Part shown: positions 56,012-64,000 of the stretch, in pieces
How the letters are laid out: each line of letters opens with the position of its first letter
Numbering within the stretch: the first letter of the stretch is position 1
Source: Heterobasidion occidentale
Lineage: Eukaryota; Basidiomycota; Agaricomycetes; Russulales; Bondarzewiaceae
Assembly (NCBI GenBank): GCA_039111635.1
Contig: JBCAQO010000008.1
Span: forward strand, 1,860,001 to 1,924,000
Direction: 5' to 3'
Length of the DNA: 64,000 nt
Made by a program: the position numbers and the translations under genes
Notes under the pieces: model-generated
What the model was told of the DNA's origin: nothing
Seen by the model: the letters and a program-made list of their open reading frames with translations, nothing else
The model's database searches: none

Positions 56012-58873
56012 TTAGGCAACGGCGACAGCGCCGGCGCTCACAAAAGTCGATGGCTCTGGGTCCGTCGACGGTCCCGCCTCCGCAGCAGAGCCTGTGGCCG
56101 TGGCCGACGCCCCTAGCGGTTGATCGCTCATCTCTACGTCCACATCGCCCGCCCCCTCCCCCTCGATTTTCGCATCCTTCTCCCTCAGCCTCATATTCCA
56201 GTTCCTCCAGATCGCAGCCTTGTTCTCGCGGTCCGCCTCCTTCACCATCGCGATCCGACTCGCCTTCCATCGCGTCGGGTCCACCGCGTTGTAGAACCCA
56301 GGGCACAGGCCCTCGAGCGAGAGCAGGTTCGTCGTTTCCTCCGAGTACTGCTCGCGCACGTTGCGCCGCAGGTCACGCGCGAGCGGGCGCAGGAGCGGGT
56401 GCGCAATCAGACCGGGGTAATACCGCCCGGAAATGAGCGTGACGGAGATGACAACCTCGTGGCCCGGGTGGAGGATGGGCCGGAACTTGAAGCCGTGCGG
56501 CGGCTTCGGGAGGGCGTATTCTGTCGATGCGCCACCAGGCCCGGAGAGCGCGGCATTCGCAGACTCGGACGAGGCAAGGCGGGGAAGCGATGGTGGTGGA
56601 TCCTGAGTGGGAGGTAAAGTGGAGGAGGAGGCTTGGGATAATTCGGGTTGAGAGGAGGCGATTGCCGCGAGCGTGGAAGGCACGGTTTCGCTTATTGGGA
56701 CGGCAGGATCTGGGTTGGGTAGCGGGGCATGCTTCATGGGCGATGGGGTAGACATGAACGGTGCCCCTGCGTCAAGTTCCACAGACTGGTTCTGCTTCAG
56801 TGGCGTACTCGGAGGGTCTGCTGGGTTGAAGCCAGCGGAAGTAAGGCTATCCTGGAAGCCTGAATTGAGAGCGGGGTTCAGCTGGACCTCCTTACCCTTC
56901 TCATTTGCTGCTGGGACGGGCGTCGCATCCGTCTCCTCCCATTTCTCATCTGCGAGTTCATATAGCATCCCGCACACCCTGCACTCTTTCTTCGTGCCCA
57001 GGCCATCCTCTCTTGGGACGTCCACCGTAAAGATGCCCTCGATTTTCATGAACAACCCACGATCCATCGCTCCCATTTGAGCGTGGGCAGCGCTGCCTTC
57101 CACTTGTCCCAGCTCTTCTATCATTTCTTTGAGGGTCTCCTGAGACGGACCAGAGGCAGGATAGATGTTAGGCGCGCCAGTTGGGGCGACCTGTCGGCGT
57201 GCGGCTTTGAGTCGCACGAGTTCATCGACCCAGATGCGCTCGACGCCCCACCAGAGACCTTGGAATCGCGTCTGAGTGAACGTCGAAGCTGGAGGTGCTT
57301 GACTCATCATGCGGGAACTGAGCATCTGCTCGTTGGCTGGTAGGGCGCCAGGCACCGAAGATCCAGAGGCGCCGCCGCCCAATGATGTGCTGGTCAGAAG
57401 GGAGTGCAACGTAGCGCCGGGGGGTGGCCGTGGAGGAGATGGTGGCGGAATAGTCATCTTATAATCCCACTCGTCCGTTGGATTCCAAAAGCTCGCAATG
57501 CCAGCCGCTATTTCCACGGCAATCGAGTAAGGTGCTGCTGCCTCCTCGAATTGGGCTATGGACGATTGAATGTCGACATTTGTATCCTGCGCAGGCATGG
57601 GGCAAGGGTTGAATGCAGCGATCTTCTCCTCATCAAGAGTCAACCTCTCTATAGGGACGTTCTGCATGGCCGAAATCAGCTGTGCTGAGGGTGCGTAAGC
57701 CTGGTACGGGAGAGCGTCTTCTTCTCGGACGACGTAATGGTGCAGGATGCCTAGTAGCTTGACCTTGTACAGGCTCCTCTGACGGACTGTCCACGGAGGG
57801 AGCCTCTCTGATTCTTGGGTGAGAGACGGATGCGGTGTGCTGTCCGCCATAACGAAGTCCGGATCTGCATCTGCCTCCGCGTCCGGATCCGCATCAATGT
57901 CAGTAGGGTTCGTCACAGGCGACCCAGCACGAGGAATGATCTCCGACTTGATAGTCGACTCCTCCACGATTCCCGGCCAGAACGTGATGGTCACCTCAGG
58001 TCCCTGGATGGGAGGGTCGAGCGCACACCAAATGACCTCTCCTTCCCTAAACCATTTACGATAGCCCATGTCCAACTCCTCGGACAAGGCCTGAAGGTCA
58101 TTGTGCCGCTCGTGCACAATCACCTGAGTTGGCCCAGTTTGTTTGACAGGCTTCGGTATCCGACGGACGGCTGTATACGGTTTCTGGTATTCGCGAGGCG
58201 CGCGTGGACGTTGCTCCCTGACTGGACGACGGGAGGCTGTTGCGGTCGCCGCCGAGGGCGATGACGGGCGAGGAGCTCTGAAGCCTAGATTTTCACTGAT
58301 GACTCGCTGAGGCTGTTTTGCGCAGTATTTGCATTCGCAGTTAGCTCGATCGAGAGAGGGGTCGGTCATAAGCCATAGCGCATGAGGGACAAATTCGGGA
58401 ATGGATCGGAAGCGTTTGGCGTGAACGCTACCTATCATACGTGTGAGCGAGGCATTGGGTTAGAGATATGAGAACGTCCGCGGACCAAAGAGATACAAGT
58501 CATGCCGAGGAGCACTTTTCTTGCCCTTATGATGGTCAAACATTGCATAGCCTGCTGGCCAATTCCTCAAGACGTAGTTTTTACCAGCTGGATTGAGACG
58601 TCAGCTTGAGCAATTCCGTCTGTACCAAACTACAGACTACATACCAGGCAAACCCATTTTCTCCGCAACCTTCCGTGCAACCTGAGTTCTCCAGTGGATG
58701 TTGGGGCTATCTTCCATGAGGACAGGTTTCATGTAGTTCACTTGTCCGTCGCGATCCACCACCTCCTGCGTATTCGTCGGCAACTGGCTTCCATTGCCAT
58801 CCGTCCGTTCAAAATCCAACCATTCTGGATTGGAGGGGAGGGCATGCCCTACTGCGACATTTCGTACGGACAT
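56012..58873 (-). CDS. CLR2: Clr2-like transcriptional silencing protein
   Basis: Homologue of Clr2, a subunit of the SHREC silencing complex that works with a Snf2 remodeller and a histone deacetylase in heterochromatin. Exon 1 codes NPEWLDFERTDGNG, then NIHWRTQVARKVAEKMGLPG. It is spliced to KNYVLRNWPAGYAMFDHHKG and KSAPRHDLYLFGS, the Clr2 N-terminal domain. FRSIPEFVPHALWLMTDPSL with the ANCECKYC zinc-type cluster follows. Next is a large single exon with GEVIWCALDPP, VTITFWPGIVEE (transcription-silencing domain), GLWWGVERIWVDELVRLK, FMKIEGIFTVDV and ECRVCGMLYEL. The C-terminal part has SLEGLCPGFYNAVDPTRWKA and IWRNWNMRLREKD, then an acidic Ala/Ser tail ending VAVA. Confidence 0.88.
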
Positions 58874-60122
58874 TTCGTCGCGAGTACGTGTAGTAGAGCG
58901 GAAACGCCGTCGAGGCTGATGGTGAGCAGCGCCGCTATGTTCCCAGCACCAAACACGTCAAAATAACGCGTGGTATAAGTACCAGGTCGAGAGCTGTCTT
59001 CTTTGCTTGACCTCGACGTCTCCACCGATCAAACCCAGATATTAATCCATTGTATTTGCTCCTCTTTTTTAACATGCTAGAAGGTTCAATCATGTGTGTA
59101 TTCTGACGCCGTGTTTATCTACGCCCTGTGCAGCGTACCTCCTGCCTTCGCGTTAAACTACGCGGCAAGATTGACCCGATTTTTTTCTTACCCTGACAGC
59201 AGATCGTCTACTCATTTTTCCCACTCGGCAGACGTTTTGGTTGGGGCACACATTCATTTTGCTTCATGCATTTGTATCAGGAGTCCTGTACTTATTGTTG
59301 AACTTTGCCAGTATGAATCTTGGATTACAGACTGCTTTGAAACACTTGAATACAACCAGTAGTAAGTACATGCTAGTGCTACAGCCAGCCTCATTGATGG
59401 AGCGACTGCTGGACTCCACGCTCATGTCTACGACGTGCGACGCATCAGAAAATATAATACAAAACCCATTTATTTCATTACTTCTCCCTGTGCACCGCCG
59501 CAGACGGTGCACAAAATGTATATCCTCTACGTGCCCTCTTCTCTTTTCTCTTCTGCGTGCTTGACAAGTCCTAAGGAAGGTTGGGTAAGGATGAATGAGT
59601 ACGTATATGGCGGCAACGAGACAGTGGGCGACCGAGAGTAGGAACAGCGGGCCACGACGAAGAACGGGACGAGAATGGGAACAATAGAGGAGAGGCGTAA
59701 GGACGACAAAAAAGATGAACAGCATGCAGGACTGAAGAAAATGTGAAAGGTTTGGAAACAATATATAAATCATGAACAAGGCTGTCGGTTGAGAATAATA
59801 GCAAGGCTGTGCAGTATCGAAGGAACGAGGGGAAAGGATGAAAGAATGCTGAAAAAAAACATAACATAAGAAACAACAAGCGTTCAGTCTGTAACGCCTC
59901 CCTCCATAAATGTCCCGATTTCCCGTCTTGAACTCTAGTCGTCACCCAGTTGCACGCAATAGCGATCGTCCCTGCTGGAGTTGATCATGACACGAACGGC
60001 GAATGGTAATATATAAGATGAGACGCAGGTGTTGTCGTCCTGCGATGCGTGGAGTACATTGAGTGAAGAGGCCGAAGGAGTGTGATATATGGAGGACAGA
60101 TGGCGGGCAGCCCTGAAAGCAA
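58874..60122. other. 1.25 kb intergenic region
   Basis: Lies between the Clr2 start and the PP2A B stop, both minus strand. The right part should include the PP2A B 3' UTR. A hydrophobic minus-strand frame (about 59264-59773) exists but looks like AT-rich UTR. No supported gene. Confidence 0.45.
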
Positions 60123-62047
60123 TTATGCCGCACTGTACAAGAACAAATTGTTCGTTGCCGCGATCTGGATGACGATGTCAGTATTAATTACATTATGGAG
60201 GAGGGGGACGGTTCAACAACGTACTGCAATTGTGTTCTCCCGTGGATGCCAGCTTGCGTGTAGGATCTTCTTATTGAAGTCAAGCGTCTCCAACTGCATT
60301 GCATCCTTCAACCCTGGACGCATGCCATTCTTCTGCCCTAGCTTGTTGTTTCCCGGTAACGGCCCACCGATCTTCTTCGCCTTGAATGCGGATTTATCCG
60401 CCTGGAGTACAACGTCATTTAATGTCTCCACGTCGAATATACGCAGGTAGTTGTGGTAGGAGCCCGTCAGGACGTGTCTAAGGACCATCGCGTCAGCTTT
60501 CGATGCTCTGGTGACGAGACGTTGAAACGCACTTATCGTCCCCACTCCACGTGCACTCAAACTTGTCAAAGATACAGTCGTTCTCGTATAGATCACAGAG
60601 TTTTCCCCGAAGATGGTCGTGGATCGGGATGGTCTTCACCGGTCGGGACTCCATGTTGACATCCCAAATTTTCAGATTGAGATAGTCTCGCGAAAGGATA
60701 TACCGACCATCCCGACTGAACTTGACATCCGAGATGGATGAGATGATCTCCGAGAAGAATGACCGGTTCGCGGGATCCTCTTCCTCCTCAAACACTGTCA
60801 GTAGCTTCATGTTAGCTACGATTGATCAAAGGAATGTCTGGTGGAATTAAACTTACGCTTTGCGTGCCGGTCGCAGAGTGCAGAGTCACGCATGTCAGCA
60901 AGCTTGATGTTGCTTTTCGAACTGGAATACATGAATACGTTGCACTGTGTTGGATGAAACTCGGCGGCAGTGATGACCTCCGTCAACTCCTCCATATTGA
61001 CGGGCTTGATGTCCACGATATCTGGAGATAGAAATGACGCCAATAAGCCACTTATCATCCAGCCATAACACGGAAACCACGCACTAAAGCTCCGGTCAGA
61101 AATATTCAAATTCCAGAGGTTTATTCTCAGGTCATCTGCCGATACGTATGTTTCCTGGTCGGAATTGACAGCGATGGAATGGATGTGGTAGGCGTGCGCA
61201 TTGGAATATACTTTGCGGGGAACGGCAGCGATGATGTTATCTTGATGCGCCATACGGGGCAACCGCAGATGCTGTTTCAACGATGGTGGTGGTAGCGACC
61301 GCTGGCCATCTGTCAAGTTCGATTCTGATACTACCCGCAACGACTTCTCGAAGACTTTCCAAAGCTTGATGGTTTTATCTGATGAAGATGTCCGGTACGC
61401 GCCAAACCGGGAAAGATGGTGAGGTCATGGAAATATAAGGGGTTGTGTAGTGAATGAGATCGGGTGAACGGCGAATACAGAACAAAGACTGACCGTTGGT
61501 TGAAAGCAAAAAGTGGGCAGAATTCTGGCGTTTGCACCATCTGATCTTGTTGATCTTCTCCTCGATTTCCAGCGACTTGAGGTAGTCGAATTCTGGTTCG
61601 TGTGACTGGAACTCTGTGTAGAACTTGTACTCGCATCCTTTTTTCTGCAGACCCAAGGATGACACATTTCGAGCAACGGACCGAGCGATTGACAGGCGGA
61701 GGGGTAGGATTGGTCATCTTGGGGGTTGCAGGTGAGATCTGACACGAGGAGTACGCACCATGTCATTTCGCTCGAACAGCACTACCCGCCCACCCTTGTC
61801 GCCTGTTGCGAGATAGTTACCTGTCGAGTCAAATTCGACGGTGGAGATGATGTCGGCTAGGAGGGAGATTAAGCAGTATAAGTGCTTGATAAGCGTACGA
61901 ATGCCGGGCGAGGCGCAGCACAAGGTGCGGGGTAATACGACGACGCCGAGTAGCGTAGAAGATCGTACCTTCTGTGATGTCTTCTACCTCTCCCTTGTCT
62001 CCAAAACATTGTGCAAATCGCCAGCCGCCAGACGCGTCAGGATCCAT
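60123..62047 (-). CDS. CDC55: protein phosphatase 2A regulatory subunit B (PR55/Cdc55)
   Basis: WD40 beta-propeller that targets PP2A to substrates in mitosis and signalling. The start is [20 protein letters not shown], then [20 protein letters not shown] and [18 protein letters not shown] across short introns. Conserved blocks follow: [40 protein letters not shown] joined to [40 protein letters not shown] and [19 protein letters not shown]. Then come [50 protein letters not shown] and [14 protein letters not shown]. The last exon codes [13 protein letters not shown]. All propeller landmarks of PR55 are present and in order, about 450 residues. The promoter is shared divergently with COX9. 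Confidence 0.95.
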
Positions 62048-62351
62048 AGATGTATTGAATGAGCTGGGAGTGGGAGGGTCTTGATGTGGTTGATGAGGTT
62101 CTGAGGTGACCGCTTAGCCAAATGGGACTCAAACTGAATATTCTAACTGCTCAGAGCGACTTGCTTGAGCAGGCCAAACGGTGTAATGTGGGTGTTAGTG
62201 GGATGGCTGAGGACAAAGGTGTGGCGCGAAGCGAAGCGACGCATGCAGCAGCCTCGAGCAGCCTCGATTTGTACTTGTTTGTGCCCTGCCTGCAACCCTG
62301 TTAGACGCCCGATTCCGACTCTCTCCTGCTCCCAAACAACCATCCATCACA
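62048..62351. promoter_or_regulatory. divergent promoter region of CDC55 and COX9
   Basis: The 304 bp between two outward-facing start codons. No clear TATA box is seen on either strand. Confidence 0.45.
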
Positions 62352-62668
62352 ATGCCCATCGCTCCTATCACTGGCAAGCTCAGAAAGCGCTTCTGGCTCG
62401 ACCTCACCGTCGCCATGGGCCTCGGTGTCTCTTTCGGCTACGCTTTCTGGTGAGCACTCTTTCTTTTGATTTATGTCGTTCAACGGCGCTGACGCCTCCT
62501 GAAACAGGTATGGCGTTCATCTGAAGCATGGTGAGCACTAGACGCCATCTTTCTGCAAATTTCCCTTCGCATGGTCCCTCCTATCATCTGGTTCTGACCC
62601 TTCAATTAGTGCAACGCCATGAGGAGTACTACCTCAAGCTGGAGCGTCGCAGGCAGCTGGAGGCATGA
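62352..62668 (+). CDS. COX9: cytochrome c oxidase subunit Cox9 (VIIa, fungal type)
   Basis: Small single-span subunit of respiratory complex IV in the inner mitochondrial membrane. Three exons give about 60 residues: MPIAPITGKLRKRFWLDLTV, then the helix AMGLGVSFGYAFWYGVHLKH, then VQRHEEYYLKLERRRQLEA. The PITGKLRKRF start and GYAFWYG helix are the family hallmarks. The middle exon is only about 22 nt, and all joins are GT-AG. No cleavable presequence is expected. It is divergent from CDC55. Confidence 0.92.
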
Positions 62669-64000
62669 AGAGCGTTCATAACTGATCATTTGCATATGTC
62701 GATTGTCGCACTATCCAACGCGCCTCGAGCGATTTTCTCATTACCCATTCCCCTCCCGATGACTTGAACATGTGTCTAGGCCTTGGGCGCGTAGGTCCGC
62801 CTAGAATTGGCCCGAACGGCCTTGACTGCCATCAATTATCGGCTATCGTCTGTATCCTGCTAAGCTACCTCCAATGCTACGGAGGTCGCTTGGGACCTTC
62901 ACTACCTTTACCTTCGGGAAAGTTCGTCCCTGTCAAGTCAATGCGACTCAACCAAAACACTTTAGCTTCTAGTACTGAACTCCACAGAAGACAGTTGCTC
63001 TACAAAGGCTTGTCGCGTCGTCAACCCCCACCACGTATGACCCGCCTCGAGTTGTGCGTGATCTTGCCATCGTACCCTCGCTCATGCTAACGTCAACGTT
63101 ATGATAGACAACCCGGTGGCGTCGACCATTAGAGTGATGAGGTCACCGATGGTTTCAATCATCACAGCGAATCCAGCGCGCCTCTGTGTCATGAAATAGC
63201 ATTCACCGCTCTCGTCATCGAGGCGACATCATGGTCCATCTGACATGCTCGATCCTGATGAACGGTGGATGCGCCCGTCATCGACACGCGTAAAATCTAA
63301 CAAACCTCGACAAACGAACAGCGCCTGAACCTTTTGTCGTGAATCTCGTTTTCCTCAGCCGCCAAACCACCGCCGACAACACTTCTACTGGCACCGCATG
63401 TGTTATACATATTTGTATCACGATGGCTGAGTGACTGTGCAGCGTATTGCGAAGGGAATGTAGGAATGTGCGCCGTTTACGGTCTCACTCACGAGACAAA
63501 GCGTGCCCAAGCTATCATGCAGGATGTCGTTGTAGTTCGAATCTCTATCGCTGATACGTTGTTCGAATATGGCTTGCCGTCACTTCCAATTTCGATGAGC
63601 GAGCGAAAGCAAAAATACAGATCCCATTGATGTTAATCCAGTCAGAACGGCTGTCTTCTGTGTAAGGTCAGCCATGGAGACTAGGCTGTAGCAAGATCTG
63701 TTGTGCCGCGCGTAGTAATTCGAGGCATCGAAGATGTGTGCATAAGGGGCGCTCGTAGGAATCACTTTGTACCTTAAGATCGCTTTTGAAAGTGAACGGG
63801 CGCGCGCCCTACCCGGGATACATCATCACAGGGCAGGCTAACGGACACGACCGCATTTCCACCAGGGCCACAAAGCATTGAGGCAGGACGTACGTGTACG
63901 TGTACGCGCGAAGAACAAGTTCGGCAAAGGGCCAAAGCGCAAACAAAATTGCGTGGCGTCACAACGGAACTAGCGTCGCGGTACCGACGCATCAATCGCT
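62669..64000. other. right-end intergenic region
   Basis: About 1.3 kb after COX9 with no supported gene. Short open frames on both strands lack motifs. Near 63890-63907 there is a short ACGTGT repeat (palindromic ACGT cores). A neighbour may begin beyond the window. Confidence 0.4.

Noticed and set aside
59264..59773. Hydrophobic minus-strand open frame downstream of CDC55
   Set aside because: Its hydrophobicity comes from T-rich codons in what should be the CDC55 3' UTR, and no family is recognisable.
1..64000. Transposons, CRISPR arrays, prophage or bacterial-type operons
   Set aside because: No terminal repeats, transposase, reverse transcriptase or regular spacer arrays were seen; the genes are eukaryotic with spliceosomal introns.

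Overview
The window is nuclear DNA of a filamentous basidiomycete, most likely an Agaricomycete of the Polyporales type. The evidence is GC-rich coding sequence, genes cut by many 50-80 bp GT-AG introns, a DUF6534 membrane protein typical of mushrooms, and conserved single-copy fungal genes with basidiomycete-style residues. No plasmid, prophage, CRISPR, intact transposon or secondary-metabolite cluster was found. I support 26 protein-coding genes and one degenerate tRNA. Exon joins were worked out by hand from splice sites and conserved residues, so each CDS entry gives the span from start to stop codon, introns included.

Layout. 0.3-11 kb: a cytochrome P450, the farnesyltransferase beta subunit, an uncharacterised acidic low-complexity protein and a DUF6534 membrane protein. 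11-23 kb: MMS19 (cytosolic Fe-S targeting), a DUF185/NDUFAF7-like mitochondrial methyltransferase, an eEF1A lysine methyltransferase-like enzyme, a TMEM14 protein, a PQ-loop transporter and Kei1 (regulator of inositol phosphorylceramide synthase). 24-35 kb: a class II eIF4E (4E-HP type), Paf1, a tRNA relic, an Sfh5-type Sec14 protein, an uncharacterised disordered protein and a ZNHIT2-like HIT zinc-finger protein. 35-46.6 kb: SAICAR synthetase, a 14-TM-type MFS transporter, a histidine acid phosphatase, a Kar9-plus-GAS2 microtubule protein and an XPA-like zinc-ribbon protein. 47-62.7 kb: the spliceosomal RED/IK protein, a sterol O-acyltransferase (MBOAT), TRAPPC12, the silencing factor Clr2, the PP2A B regulatory subunit and cytochrome c oxidase subunit Cox9. 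The rest is intergenic.

How the genes relate. These are unlinked housekeeping functions, as usual in fungi, and not one pathway. Genes largely alternate in strand, giving short shared divergent promoters (157 bp between MMS19 and the DUF185 gene) and short convergent tails (95 bp between the DUF185 gene and the eEF1A methyltransferase).

The most important observation is about quality. Several otherwise intact, conserved genes (P450, DUF185, 4E-HP, MFS, Kar9/GAS2, XPA-like, RED, MBOAT) each show at least one place where conserved protein continues in the -1 frame, as if one base were missing, usually next to a short homopolymer. This looks like uncorrected single-base deletions in a draft assembly more than like mass pseudogenisation, and automatic annotation here should be treated with care. 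I did not find a convincing undescribed biological system. The best leads are the tRNA relic with juxtaposed A and B boxes, the XPA-like zinc-ribbon protein, and the very small first or internal exons.
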